Of a DNA stretch of 64,000 nucleotides, positions 1 through 8,531 are shown piece by piece. The notes beneath the pieces were generated by a model. The model was not told where the DNA came from. It searched no databases and saw nothing but the letters and a program-made list of their open reading frames with translations. Every line of letters begins with the position of its first letter. The first letter of the stretch is position 1. The translations under genes were made by a program, and so were the position numbers. This stretch comes from Pseudomonas arsenicoxydans (GTDB lineage: Bacteria > Pseudomonadota > Gammaproteobacteria > Pseudomonadales > Pseudomonadaceae), in NCBI RefSeq assembly GCF_006438915.1, contig NZ_RCZE01000015.1:110669-174668 (forward strand), in the 5' to 3' direction.

Positions 1-278
1 TGCAAGGAAAAACCCAGAATCGCGCCAATCAGGATCTGCTCGGCAATCAGCAGCAATCCGCTCAAGTCCAGGGCATTGACCGGCGGCATCGGTGGCAGGC
101 CCGGCGCAATCACCACGGTGATCGCCAATGCGAAGTACAGTCGCACGCGCTTGGGTACCAGGGACGTGCCAAACACGGGCATGACCATCAGCAGCGAACC
201 GATACGAAACAACGGCAACATGAAGGTCGCCACCCAAGTACTGATCTGGGTGTCGGTCAGCTGCAACAGCGACGGCAT
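1..278 (-). CDS. fliR: Flagellar export gate protein FliR (N-terminal part)
   Basis: FliR is an inner-membrane subunit of the FliPQR core of the flagellar type III export gate. The 92 codons visible read from an ATG at 278 (MPSLLQLTDTQ...) into hydrophobic segments (about residues 13-36, 46-60 and 72-92) typical of the FliR N-terminus. Three bases separate it from the fliQ stop, as expected for fliPQR. The gene runs off the left edge, so about two thirds of the usual ~260 residues are missing from the window. The order fliO-P-Q-R makes the call secure. Confidence 0.93.
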   Translation of the reverse strand, partial: MPSLLQLTDTQISTWVATFMLPLFRIGSLLMVMPVFGTSLVPKRVRLYFALAITVVIAPGLPPMPPVNALDLSGLLLIAEQILIGAILGFSL

Positions 279-281
279 GGT

Positions 282-551
282 TTAGCCAATGACCTGAGGA
301 ATGCTGCCGTACAACTGCAGGATGTATTCCATGAACGTCTGCACCAGCCATGGGCCGGCAACGATCAGCGTCACCAGCATGACCAGCAAACGCGGGAGGA
401 AGCTCAGGGTCTGTTCGTTGATCTGCGTGGCGGCCTGGAACATCGCCACCAACAGGCCGACCAGCAGACTCGGGATTACCAGCACGGCAACCATCATGGT
501 GGTCAGCCACAGCGCTTCGCGAAAGATGTCTACCGCGACTTCCGGCGTCAT
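282..551 (-). CDS. fliQ: Flagellar export gate protein FliQ
   Basis: Small (89 aa) inner-membrane subunit of the flagellar type III export gate. It has two long hydrophobic helices (about residues 14-38 and 50-75), as in all FliQ/SctS proteins, and starts MTPEVAVDIFREALW, close to the family pattern. Its ATG overlaps the fliP stop (ATGA), indicating translational coupling. The length matches the family norm of 88-90 residues. Confidence 0.97.
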   Translation of the reverse strand: MTPEVAVDIFREALWLTTMMVAVLVIPSLLVGLLVAMFQAATQINEQTLSFLPRLLVMLVTLIVAGPWLVQTFMEYILQLYGSIPQVIG

Positions 552-1306
552 GGCGACACACCACCGAAGCTGCTCGCCAACGTACCGATGATCAACGCCC
601 AGCCATCCACCAGCACGAACAGCATGATCTTGAACGGCAGGGAAATGATCAGCGGCGAGAGCATCATCATACCCATCGCCATCAGCACACTGGCCACGAC
701 CAGGTCGATGATCAGGAACGGAATGAAGATCATGAAGCCGATCTGGAACGCGGTTTTAAGCTCCGAGGTGACAAACGCCGGCACCAGAATGGTCAGCGGC
801 GCCTGATCCGGCGATGCGATGTCGGTACGCTTGGACAGGCGCATGAACAGCTCAAGATCGCTGCTGCGCGTCTGCGCCAGCATGAAGTCCTTGATCGGTA
901 CCTGAGCCTTGGCGACGGCATCCTGAGCGGTAAGTTTTTCCGCCAGATACGGCTGCAAGGCGTCCTGATTCACCCGATCAAATACTGGCGCCATGATGAA
1001 CAGCGTCAGAAACAGCGCCATGCCCGTGAGGATCTGGTTCGACGGTGTCTGTTGCAGGCCCAGGGCCTGACGCAAAATCGAAAAGACAATGATGATCCGC
1101 GTGAAGCTGGTCATCAGCATGACGAACGCCGGGATGAAACTCAGCGCAGTCATGATCAGCAGGATTTGCAGGCTGACCGAATATTCCTGAGCGCCATTGG
1201 CGTTGGTGCCCAGGGTGATCGCCGGGATCGACAACGGATCGGCGGCGAACGCCAGCGGCGCAGCCAGCATCAGGGCCAGCGTCAAGACGATGCGTAACGC
1301 ACCCAT
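548..1306 (-). CDS. fliP: Flagellar export gate protein FliP
   Basis: FliP forms the main ring of the export gate pore in the inner membrane. The 252-residue product has a cleavable signal-like N-terminus (residues 1-22, ending AFA) and the conserved block SFIPAFVMLMTSFTRIIIVF near residues 56-75. The C-terminal half carries the remaining membrane helices, including a Met-rich segment (MAMGMMMLSP) that is family-typical. The start overlaps the fliO stop, and the stop overlaps the fliQ start. Confidence 0.97.
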   Translation of the reverse strand: MGALRIVLTLALMLAAPLAFAADPLSIPAITLGTNANGAQEYSVSLQILLIMTALSFIPAFVMLMTSFTRIIIVFSILRQALGLQQTPSNQILTGMALFLTLFIMAPVFDRVNQDALQPYLAEKLTAQDAVAKAQVPIKDFMLAQTRSSDLELFMRLSKRTDIASPDQAPLTILVPAFVTSELKTAFQIGFMIFIPFLIIDLVVASVLMAMGMMMLSPLIISLPFKIMLFVLVDGWALIIGTLASSFGGVSP

Positions 1307-1752
1307 TACTTCTTATCCTTTTGATCCTTGCCGAGCATCTCCAAAAGACGCTGGGCAAACTCCGGGGTCGCTTTTTCAGTCACGCCTGGCACTTGCACCG
1401 GCTCTTTGAGCACATGCAACGCGGTGATGGTGCCGGGGCTGAGGCCAAGCAGGATCTGCTCGTTGCCGACCTGCACCAGCATCAAACGGTCACGGGGACC
1501 GAGTGCGCGGGAACCGATCAGCTCGATCACCTGCCCTTTGCCGGCCGGACCCGCCTGCTGGACCCGGCGCAACAGCCAGGCGAGGAAGAAGATCAACCCC
1601 AGCACCAGCAGCAAGCCGAACACCAACTGCGTCAATTGCCCGGCCACGCCGCTGCTGACCGCCGGAGCGGCCGCGGTCGCAGCGGTCGCTATCGGCTCGG
1701 CAGCCAGAACACTGAACGGCATCGCCAGTACAAACCCCAGAACTTTTTTCAC
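1306..1752 (-). CDS. fliO: Flagellar biosynthesis protein FliO
   Basis: FliO is an accessory protein that helps FliP assemble into the export gate. The 148-residue protein starts with GTG (the annotated Met is a valine codon), one base after the fliN stop. It has a signal-like N-terminus (to about residue 18), a second hydrophobic helix around residues 41-63 and a small cytoplasmic domain with the family-like pattern VIELIGSRALGPRDRLMLVQVGNEQILLG split over residues 74-105. FliO is poorly conserved, but position between fliN and fliP supports the name. Confidence 0.93.
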   Translation of the reverse strand: MKKVLGFVLAMPFSVLAAEPIATAATAAAPAVSSGVAGQLTQLVFGLLLVLGLIFFLAWLLRRVQQAGPAGKGQVIELIGSRALGPRDRLMLVQVGNEQILLGLSPGTITALHVLKEPVQVPGVTEKATPEFAQRLLEMLGKDQKDKK

Positions 1753-2214
1753 TTAGCGCAGCTTCTTGATGCGTTCGCTTGGGCTGATCACGTCGGTCAG
1801 GCGGATGCCGAACTTCTCGTTGACCACAACCACTTCACCGTGAGCGATCAACGTGCCGTTGACCAGCACGTCCAGCGGCTCGCCGGCCAGACGATCGAGC
1901 TCGATCACCGAACCCTGGTTGAGTTGCAGCAGGTTACGGATGTTGATGTCGGTGCTGCCCACTTCCATGGAAATCGATACCGGGATATCGAGGATCACGT
2001 CCAGGTTCGGACCTTCCAGGCTCACCGGATCGTTGTTTTTCGCCACGCTGCCAAACTCTTCCATCGGCAGACGATTGGACGACGAGCCAGCGGTATCGGC
2101 AGCCAGCAAGGCGTCGATATCGTCCTGACCGGCGTCACCGGTTTCTTCCAGGGCCGCAGCCCATTCATCAGCCAGCGCCTGGTCGTCTTGCGCGTTCATA
2201 TCGTCGTTCATCAT
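1753..2214 (-). CDS. fliN: Flagellar motor switch protein FliN
   Basis: FliN forms the lower part of the cytoplasmic C-ring and helps dock the FliH-FliI export complex. In this 153-residue protein an acidic, low-complexity N-terminus (residues 1-65) precedes the SpoA domain (about 70-150), with the conserved stretches LDVILDIPVSISMEVG and NLLQLNQGSVIELDRLAGEPLDVLVNG. The ATG at 2214 follows a GAGGAC Shine-Dalgarno; a Met four or five residues later is an alternative. It sits between fliM and fliO as usual. Confidence 0.97.
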   Translation of the reverse strand: MMNDDMNAQDDQALADEWAAALEETGDAGQDDIDALLAADTAGSSSNRLPMEEFGSVAKNNDPVSLEGPNLDVILDIPVSISMEVGSTDINIRNLLQLNQGSVIELDRLAGEPLDVLVNGTLIAHGEVVVVNEKFGIRLTDVISPSERIKKLR

Positions 2215-2279
2215 TTGTCCTCGGCGGGCAAAAATTCGGTTAGTAGCAGTCTGTTAAAACAAGGAGGTTTGAGCGCCGG

Positions 2280-3248
2280 TCAGCGGCGCTCGATCGGTTC
2301 GATCACCTGCAACGCGAGGTTGCCTTTGTGCGAGCCCATCTTGACCTTGAACGCAGGCACGCCATTGGCGCGCATGATCATTTCTTCCGGCATCTCGACC
2401 GGGATGATGTCCCCCGGCTGCATGTGCAGGATGTCGCGCAAGCGCAACTGGCGACGGGCAACCGTGGCGCCGATCGGCACGTCGACATCCAGCACGTCCT
2501 GACGCAGGGCGTTGACCCAGCGCTCGTCCTGGTCGTCGAGGTCTGACTGGAAACCGGCATCGAGCATTTCGCGCACCGGCTCGATCATCGAGTACGGCAT
2601 GGTCACGTGCAGGTCACCGCCACCGCCATCGAGTTCGATGTGGAAGGTCGACACCACCACCGCTTCACTCGGGCCGACGATGTTGGCCATGGCCGGGTTC
2701 ACTTCCGAGTTGATGTACTCGAAGTTCACTTCCATGATCGCCTGCCAGGCTTCCTTCAGATCGACAAAGGCCTGTTCCAGCACCATGCGCACCACGCGCA
2801 GTTCGGTCGGGGTGAATTCACGCCCTTCGATCTTGGCGTGACGGCCGTCGCCGCCGAAGAAGTTGTCCACCAGCTTGAACACCAGCTTGGCGTCGAGGAT
2901 GAACAGCGCGGTGCCGCGCAACGGCTTGATCTTGACCAGGTTGAGGCTGGTCGGTACGTAAAGCGAGTGCACGTATTCGCCGAACTTCATCACCTGCACA
3001 CCACCGACGGCAACGTCCGCCGAGCGGCGCAGCATGTTGAACATGCTGATGCGGGTGTAGCGGGCGAAACGCTCGTTGATCATTTCCAGGGTCGGCATGC
3101 GTCCGCGGACGATGCGATCCTGGCTGGTCAGGTCGTAGCTTTTGACGCTGCCGGGTTCAGCAACGTTATCGGTCTGTACCAGACCATCGTCGACGCCATG
3201 CAACAGCGCATCGATCTCATCCTGGGACAGCAGGTCCTGCACGGCCAT
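2280..3248 (-). CDS. fliM: Flagellar motor switch protein FliM
   Basis: FliM is the middle C-ring protein that binds CheY-P and sets the direction of rotation. The 322 residues begin with the CheY-binding peptide (LLSQDEIDALLHGV at residues 6-19). The middle domain contains EMINERFARYTRISMFNMLRR, and the C-terminal SpoA domain (about 245-320) ends LQVIEPIERR. Length is normal. It is preceded by fliL with a nine-base gap and followed by a 65-bp spacer before fliN. Confidence 0.98.
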   Translation of the reverse strand: MAVQDLLSQDEIDALLHGVDDGLVQTDNVAEPGSVKSYDLTSQDRIVRGRMPTLEMINERFARYTRISMFNMLRRSADVAVGGVQVMKFGEYVHSLYVPTSLNLVKIKPLRGTALFILDAKLVFKLVDNFFGGDGRHAKIEGREFTPTELRVVRMVLEQAFVDLKEAWQAIMEVNFEYINSEVNPAMANIVGPSEAVVVSTFHIELDGGGGDLHVTMPYSMIEPVREMLDAGFQSDLDDQDERWVNALRQDVLDVDVPIGATVARRQLRLRDILHMQPGDIIPVEMPEEMIMRANGVPAFKVKMGSHKGNLALQVIEPIERR

Positions 3249-3257
3249 GTCGTGTTC

Positions 3258-3755
3258 CTACTGCAGTACGAAATTAGTGAAAAGCAACTGTTCGATAACC
3301 ACTTTGCCGAGTTCTTTCTGCGCCACTTCCTGCACGCTGGCCGTCGCCTTCTGACGCAACATTTCCTGGCCAACCGGCGTCGCCAGGGCGGTGAAATCCT
3401 GGCCGGAGAACAGCATGACCAGGTTGTTGCGGATCACCGGCATGTGCACTTTGAGCGCTTCCAGATCGGCCTGATTGCGACCCTGCATGGTGATGCTCAC
3501 CTGCATGTAGCGCTGACGACCATTCTGGTTGTAGTTGGCCACGAAGGCCGGCGCCATGGGCTCGAAAATCGCGGGCTGCTTGCCGACTACTGCGGTTTCT
3601 ACCGCGGCAGGCTTGCTCTGGGCGCTGTGCATGAAGAACCAGGTCGCCCCCACGGACATGCCGATCGCCAGCAGCAAGGCCACCACGATCAAAACAATCA
3701 GCTTGATCTTGCCTTTGGTTGCGGGGTCTTTTACTACTGCTTCGCTCTTCGCCAT
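3258..3755 (-). CDS. fliL: Flagellar basal body-associated protein FliL
   Basis: FliL is a single-pass inner-membrane protein that associates with the stator and stabilises motor torque. The 165-residue sequence has a short cytoplasmic N-terminus, one transmembrane helix (about residues 19-43, IKLIVLIVVALLLAIGMSVG) and a periplasmic stomatin-like FliL domain (about 65-165). The ending FTNFVLQ is characteristic. It is the first gene of the fliLMNOPQR stretch after a REP-containing spacer downstream of fliK in gene order. Confidence 0.96.
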   Translation of the reverse strand: MAKSEAVVKDPATKGKIKLIVLIVVALLLAIGMSVGATWFFMHSAQSKPAAVETAVVGKQPAIFEPMAPAFVANYNQNGRQRYMQVSITMQGRNQADLEALKVHMPVIRNNLVMLFSGQDFTALATPVGQEMLRQKATASVQEVAQKELGKVVIEQLLFTNFVLQ

Positions 3756-3977
3756 GCCAATAATCCGTCACTATTCGGGTTTTCACAGTCGCACGACAAG
3801 GCAAGAGCAAGTGTTATGCCAGAAGTGTCAGGAGGGGTTCAGGCCGGGACTCACAGGGCACAACAAACCAATGTGGGAGCGGGCTTGCTCGCGAAAGCGG
3901 TGTGTCAGTCAACATTAATGTTGAATTCCAGACCGTATTCGCGAGCAAGCCCGCTCCCACAAGGGTTTCGCGTTTTA
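3756..3977. other. fliK-fliL intergenic spacer
   Basis: This 222-bp spacer separates fliK from fliL inside the minus-strand flagellar run. It holds a paired inverted REP repeat (listed separately) directly after the fliK stop. No gene was seen. No sigma-54 or sigma-28 element was recognised for fliL, so fliL probably depends on readthrough or on a promoter not recognised here. Confidence 0.6.
3872..3961. repeat. REP pair (inverted)
   Basis: Two oppositely oriented copies of the Pseudomonas REP core face each other: GTGGGAGCGGGCTTGCTCGC on the left and the complementary GCGAGCAAGCCCGCTCCCAC on the right, about 50 bp apart. Such pairs fold into long hairpins at the ends of transcription units. 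Here the pair lies just after the fliK stop in the direction of transcription. Confidence 0.9.
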
Positions 3978-5360
3978 TCAGGCGTAGTAGTCGACGGCGC
4001 TGGAGCCAATCACACTGGTAGCGGCTTCTGCCACGTCAGCCACCGTCGGTGCAAGCTCCTCATCAATTGAGTCGACACGACCACCCGCGGCATTGGTGCG
4101 ACCACCCTGCCCCTGTTGCGCCTGTTCCTGGCCCTGACCTTGCCAGCCACGCGACTGGTCGGACACGTTGACGTCGACCTGTCCCATTCCCTGCTGCGTA
4201 AACATGTCACGCAGGCGATGCATCTGGCTGTCCAGCGCTTCGCGGACGCTTGGATGGGCACTCATGAAGGTGACTTGGGTCTGCTGATCCGGAACCATGT
4301 TCACCCGAATATCCAGACGCCCCAGTTCGGCCGGTTGCAACTGAATGTCTGCCGCCTTCAGATTGGCGCTGGAGAGGTACATGACCCGGTTGACCACTTC
4401 TTCGGTCCAGCCACTCTGGTGCATGGCGATCGGCTGATTCACCGGCAATGCATTGGCTGTTTTCGGCGTGGCCGCTTGAGTCAACGCCGCCAGACGGTTG
4501 GCGAAGTCATCGACACGGGTATCGCTGCTGGCGGATTTCAAGTCTTTCAGGCCGTCATCGATCAGACCGCTGAATGCTTTCTCACCCCCCTGACTGGTGC
4601 CGTCCTTGTCGGCTTGCACGTCGAGCATGCTCGCCATGCCGGCGGTAAAGTTCTGCGCCGAGGTCAGTTCGCCGTCAGCCTGGGCTTGGGCCGAGGAGGC
4701 TTTGGGCTGGGACTGGCTGGACGCGGAAACGTGGCCACTTTGTTCCATGGCCAGGCGCACTGCCGGCAGGGCATCGAGTGGATCGGCTTCAGGATCGAAA
4801 TCACTGTCGGCGGTAGCAGCGACAGGCGCAGGCACAACCTGCGCAGGCGCGGCAGCCACGGCCACGGAAGTCGCGACTTGCGGTTGCGCGGTAGCGACAA
4901 CCGGCGCAGCGGGCTCGACTGGCGCCGCGATCACCGGCTGCACGGCCGCCATCAAGGCAGGATCAAGGGACGGATCAAGGCTTGGGTCGATAGGCGCGGT
5001 GTCGACTACCGGCGTCTCAGTGGTATCCGGTGCAACATCGTCGGCAGTCGCATCCTCAGCCGGCGCCGGTTTATCGGCGGGCAAGGAATTGCCGCTATCG
5101 GCAACCGCAGGTTTCGGGGCGGCAGCTTTGTCGCTGCTGACGTCTTTTTTTGCAGTACCTTTCGACGCATTGTCAGTCGCCGGCTTGGCCGACTTATCAG
5201 CGACAGCAACAGGCTTGTCCTGAGCCTGATTGGCGTAAACCTCAGCGAAGCTGGACGCCTTGTCCCCGGGCTCGGCAGCCACCGCCGGGGTATTGGCGGA
5301 CGCGGCCAGCGTCTTGGCCGCTGTGCTGGCCTGAAGAAGTGAATTGGGGGTAACGGGCAT
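3978..5360 (-). CDS. fliK: Flagellar hook-length control protein FliK
   Basis: FliK is a secreted ruler protein that sets hook length and switches export specificity to filament-type substrates. The 460-residue product has a long Ala/Pro/Asp-rich disordered N-terminal region (about residues 20-240), as expected for a ruler. The compact C-terminal Flg_hook domain (about 310-420) has the signature LQPAELGRLDIRVNMVPDQQ. The start at 5360 has a GGAGA Shine-Dalgarno. Low complexity explains the many overlapping antisense ORFs. Confidence 0.95.
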   Translation of the reverse strand: MPVTPNSLLQASTAAKTLAASANTPAVAAEPGDKASSFAEVYANQAQDKPVAVADKSAKPATDNASKGTAKKDVSSDKAAAPKPAVADSGNSLPADKPAPAEDATADDVAPDTTETPVVDTAPIDPSLDPSLDPALMAAVQPVIAAPVEPAAPVVATAQPQVATSVAVAAAPAQVVPAPVAATADSDFDPEADPLDALPAVRLAMEQSGHVSASSQSQPKASSAQAQADGELTSAQNFTAGMASMLDVQADKDGTSQGGEKAFSGLIDDGLKDLKSASSDTRVDDFANRLAALTQAATPKTANALPVNQPIAMHQSGWTEEVVNRVMYLSSANLKAADIQLQPAELGRLDIRVNMVPDQQTQVTFMSAHPSVREALDSQMHRLRDMFTQQGMGQVDVNVSDQSRGWQGQGQEQAQQGQGGRTNAAGGRVDSIDEELAPTVADVAEAATSVIGSSAVDYYA

Positions 5361-5465
5361 AAAACGGTCTCCGCTGCACTGGGATCGTAGGTACAGTTGA
5401 ACGAGATGATTGCAAGGGTCGAGCCAGTTTTACCAGTCCAGTACTAAAAGTGCCGAATGGTCAGA

Positions 5466-5813
5466 TTACTCGGAGAGAGAGCGCTGTTTTTCCGCCTCGT
5501 AAAGCGGTCGGACGATGGCGAATTCGCCGTCGATTTCCCCCACCAGCTTTTCAATACCCGTGGGGCTTTTTTGCTTGGCGCGCTGCTCCAGTTCATGGCA
5601 CAACTCAGCGAGCCGAACGGCCCCCATGTTGCTGCTGCTGCCTTTGAAACTGTGGGCAGCCTCCATGAGTTGCATGGCATCGGCAGAATTTTGCAGAAGA
5701 TGCAAACGCTCTTCGGAATCGCGAATGAACGTATCCAGCAGCTCCGGATACTCATCCTCCATCACTTCCTGCAACGCGCTCAGCACGTTTTGGTCCAAAT
5801 GTGTGTCAGCCAC
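5466..5813 (-). CDS. hptB: Histidine phosphotransfer protein HptB
   Basis: This 115-residue Hpt-domain protein has the phosphoacceptor motif AAHSFKGSSSNMGA, with His54 the likely phosphorylation site. In P. aeruginosa, HptB receives phosphate from several hybrid kinases and passes it to HsbR, feeding into control of motility and biofilm through RsmY. It lies downstream of an HsbR homologue and an HsbA homologue in the same order as P. aeruginosa PA3347-PA3346-PA3345, but here between fliJ and fliK. The name is by homology and context. Confidence 0.88.
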   Translation of the reverse strand: MADTHLDQNVLSALQEVMEDEYPELLDTFIRDSEERLHLLQNSADAMQLMEAAHSFKGSSSNMGAVRLAELCHELEQRAKQKSPTGIEKLVGEIDGEFAIVRPLYEAEKQRSLSE

Positions 5814-5843
5814 TTGCTCACTCCTTGATCAAGAATGGGTGAA

Positions 5844-7559
5844 TTATGCCAGAGCCTCCCAGAAAAACTCCACGCGCGCACTACGCCCCTCGTCAGACCA
5901 GCTCGCGTTACGGCCCAACTGGCGGACAAGACTGACACCACGACCCGACAGACGGACGCCATCAAGGGGGCGTTCCAGCACTCGCGCCACGTCGAACCCC
6001 TTGCCACTGTCTTCAACCCGGACGACCAGGCAGCCGCCCTTGCCTTGCGGCGCGACCTGCAAATGCACCCGCACATAACCGTCCTGCAACGCCTCCAACC
6101 GGTCATTGCGTTGCTGGTAATAGCGAGCAAAACCCAACGCATCGCGCTTGAGGCTTGAGTCCAGCCCCAGCACGCCGTGTTCCAGCGCATTGGAATACAG
6201 CTCGGCGAGCACACTGTAGAGCGCGCCGCTTTGAGCCCGCAACCCGTGGACCTCAAGCAACAACTGCAAAAGGTACGGCAGCGGATTAAAGCGCTTGAGG
6301 GTCTCGGCGCGAAATTCGAAATTCACCGACCAGTCCAGCGGGCAGGACTGGCCGCTGTCGGAGTACACCAGCGCCGGAGGGGTCAGTTGCGTCGCCTCCA
6401 GCAGACTGACCTCGACCATGCTCACATCATCGCGGGCCTCACCGCCAAAATCGCGCAGGGCCTGCCCGATTTCCCCAAACAGCGCGTCAGGCTGACGATT
6501 GGCTGCAAACACCCGCTGCAACCGGTCCACGCCAAACAATTGCTCGTTGCCATCGCAGGTGTCGATGACCCCGTCGGACAACAGGAACACTCGATCCCCG
6601 AGGGCCATCGGGAACACTTCGGTGCGGTCATTGAAGGTTTGCGGGCTCAGCACCCCCAAAGGCAAGTGACGGGCAGTCAGCGGCTTACGCTCCCCCGTGG
6701 CGATGGTGTGCAGATAACCGTCCGGCATTCCGCCATTCCAGACCTCCACCGAGCGTCGCTGAAAGCTCAGACACAGCAAGGTTGCGCAGCAGAACATATC
6801 CACCGGCAGGATGCGTTTGAGCTTGGCGTTCATCTCGCGCAGGGTTTCGGACAGGCCGTAGCCCTTCGCGGTCATGCCGTAGAAGACTTCAGCCAGCGGC
6901 ATGGCGCCCACCGCCGCGGGTAAACCGTGACCGGTGAAATCCCCCAGCAGCACGTGCATGTCCCCCGCCGGGGTAAAGGCAGCCAACAGCAGATCACCGT
7001 TGAACAGCGCATAAGGCGATTGCAGATAGCGGATGTTTGGTGCATTCAGGCAGCCCGAATGCGCGACCTTGTCGAACACTGCCTTGGCCACCCGTTGCTC
7101 GTTGAGTAAATAGTCGTGGTGCCTGGCGATCAGATCGCGTTGCTGCAATACGGTGGCCTGCAAGCGCCGCAGGCGATCCATCGCCTTGATCTTGGCGGCG
7201 AGAATCACCGGGTTATAGGGCTTTGCCAGAAAGTCGTCGCCGCCAGCCTCCAGGCATCGGGCCAGGGCTTCGCTCTCGGTGAGCGAGGTCAGGAAGATGA
7301 TCGGCACCAGGGTTTCCCCGGCGAGCAGCTTGATCTGCCGCGCCGCCTCGAAACCGTCCATCACCGGCATCATCGCGTCCATCAACACCAGGTGTGGTCG
7401 TTGTTGACGAAACGTCTCGACCGCCTCGGCACCATTGGCGGCGGTCAGCACGTTATGGCCCTGACGGCGGACGATGCTCGACAGCAGCATGCGATCGGCC
7501 GCGCTGTCTTCGGCGATGAGGATCGTCAGGGGTTCGAGCGATGGAGACATAGCGGTCAC
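5844..7559 (-). CDS. hsbR: Response regulator with PP2C phosphatase and kinase-like ATPase domains (HsbR)
   Basis: A 571-residue three-domain signalling protein. The receiver domain (about 10-125) has phosphoacceptor Asp61 in VLMDAMMPVMDG. A SpoIIE-type PP2C serine phosphatase domain (about 195-385) has DFTGHGLPAAVGA and LLSDGVID acidic metal-binding motifs. A C-terminal HATPase_c anti-sigma kinase-like domain (about 425-570) has ELYSNALEHGVLG and VEDSGKGFD. This matches HsbR, which phosphorylates or dephosphorylates the antagonist HsbA depending on its own receiver state. The frame begins at a GTG (7559) overlapping hsbA; an ATG nine bases later (7550) is an equally plausible start. Confidence 0.9.
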   Translation of the reverse strand: MTAMSPSLEPLTILIAEDSAADRMLLSSIVRRQGHNVLTAANGAEAVETFRQQRPHLVLMDAMMPVMDGFEAARQIKLLAGETLVPIIFLTSLTESEALARCLEAGGDDFLAKPYNPVILAAKIKAMDRLRRLQATVLQQRDLIARHHDYLLNEQRVAKAVFDKVAHSGCLNAPNIRYLQSPYALFNGDLLLAAFTPAGDMHVLLGDFTGHGLPAAVGAMPLAEVFYGMTAKGYGLSETLREMNAKLKRILPVDMFCCATLLCLSFQRRSVEVWNGGMPDGYLHTIATGERKPLTARHLPLGVLSPQTFNDRTEVFPMALGDRVFLLSDGVIDTCDGNEQLFGVDRLQRVFAANRQPDALFGEIGQALRDFGGEARDDVSMVEVSLLEATQLTPPALVYSDSGQSCPLDWSVNFEFRAETLKRFNPLPYLLQLLLEVHGLRAQSGALYSVLAELYSNALEHGVLGLDSSLKRDALGFARYYQQRNDRLEALQDGYVRVHLQVAPQGKGGCLVVRVEDSGKGFDVARVLERPLDGVRLSGRGVSLVRQLGRNASWSDEGRSARVEFFWEALA

Positions 7560-7861
7560 GCTACGTCGAAAATCTGTTCAAAGTTGGAGATGGCGAGAAT
7601 TTTTCGCACATCGGAATTCGCGTTGGTCAACTTGATTTCCGCATTCTCGCCGCCAGCGTGATCTCGCAACAGCAACAGCATGCCGAGCGCCGAACTGTCG
7701 AGATAGGTGGCGTCCTTCAGATTGACTTCGAAGGACTCGGGTTTTGGCTCAAGATTTTCGTACGACTCACGAAATTCCTGATGCTTGGCGAAATCGAATC
7801 GTCCCTTGACCGAAATCGTCAGTTTTTGCCCATCTTGGGACACTTCTGAAATGACTGACAT
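7556..7861 (-). CDS. hsbA: STAS-domain anti-sigma factor antagonist (HsbA)
   Basis: A 101-residue STAS protein with the antagonist motif ATYLDSSALGMLLLL, in which a serine near residue 56 is the expected phosphorylation site. In P. aeruginosa, unphosphorylated HsbA binds the anti-sigma factor FlgM and thereby frees FliA, whereas phospho-HsbA promotes biofilm via HsbD. Its 3' end overlaps the start region of hsbR by a few bases. FlgM is not in this window, so the link to FliA is inferred from the homologue. Confidence 0.88.
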   Translation of the reverse strand: MSVISEVSQDGQKLTISVKGRFDFAKHQEFRESYENLEPKPESFEVNLKDATYLDSSALGMLLLLRDHAGGENAEIKLTNANSDVRKILAISNFEQIFDVA

Positions 7862-7959
7862 TTAACGGCTTCCTTGTCATTGGCTAACGTGCTGTACAAG
7901 GTTTAGCACTTGGTTGGAAGGGGAGCAAGATTGATAAGTTGCAGTGTCTTCGAGTACGC

Positions 7960-8053
7960 CTTCGCGGGCAAGCCACGCTCCCGCAGTATTCGTGTCGTGC
8001 AAAGTAAATGCGATCGACACCAGACCTGTGGGAGCGTGGCTTGCCCGCGAAGA
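7960..8053. repeat. REP pair (inverted)
   Basis: Left copy TTCGCGGGCAAGCCACGCTC and right copy GGGAGCGTGGCTTGCCCGCG are complementary and about 55 bp apart. This is a REP subtype with GTGGC instead of GCGGGC in the stem. It lies between fliJ and hsbA and may attenuate or mark the end of the fliE-J transcript. Confidence 0.85.
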
Positions 8054-8075
8054 ACGATGACACGGAACCACTGAT

Positions 8076-8525
8076 TCAATACGGATCATGTCTGGGCAAG
8101 CGCTGCGACAACTCATCGAGCAATTTCTGCTCGCGCTTGTCTTCCAGCTGCCGTGCCTCGTCCATGTAGCGTTGTACAAGTTTTCGCAGGCCTTCGACAC
8201 GGGCGAACGCCTGCTGCCAGGTATCGCGCGCCTTGTTCAGGTTGTTTTGATGCCAGTTCAGGCTCTGTCGCTGCTGATCGATGGCCGTACCGAGTTGCGC
8301 CAGGAAGCCCTGATACCCCAGCAACCACTGGCCGGAAACACCACTGCTGCCGCGTACGATCCATTGTTCCTGGTATTCGAGGCGGAAGGCTTCAAGGTCG
8401 GCGAGCTTACTTTCCGCCACTCGCACCTGGCCCTGAAAATGCCCGAGGCGCATGACTGCGGCTTTCTCGGCCTTTTCAGCCATTTCCACCACGGGTGCCA
8501 GGCGCGCGGCTCGGCTCAGTGCCAT
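8076..8525 (-). CDS. fliJ: Flagellar export chaperone FliJ
   Basis: FliJ is a 149-residue, almost wholly alpha-helical coiled-coil protein that inserts into the FliI ATPase ring and escorts minor filament chaperones. The sequence is rich in Ala, Glu, Gln, Arg and Lys, with heptad-like spacing throughout. It directly follows fliI with a six-base gap. Primary conservation in the family is low; the call relies on size, coiled-coil character and the fliH-I-J order. Confidence 0.93.
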   Translation of the reverse strand: MALSRAARLAPVVEMAEKAEKAAVMRLGHFQGQVRVAESKLADLEAFRLEYQEQWIVRGSSGVSGQWLLGYQGFLAQLGTAIDQQRQSLNWHQNNLNKARDTWQQAFARVEGLRKLVQRYMDEARQLEDKREQKLLDELSQRLPRHDPY

Positions 8526-8531
8526 GGCCGG

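Noticed and set aside
2607..4070. 487-codon plus-strand frame across fliM, fliL and the REP pair
   Set aside because: Crosses three minus-strand features including a REP, and shows no domain. It is an artefact of codon bias opposite real flagellar genes.
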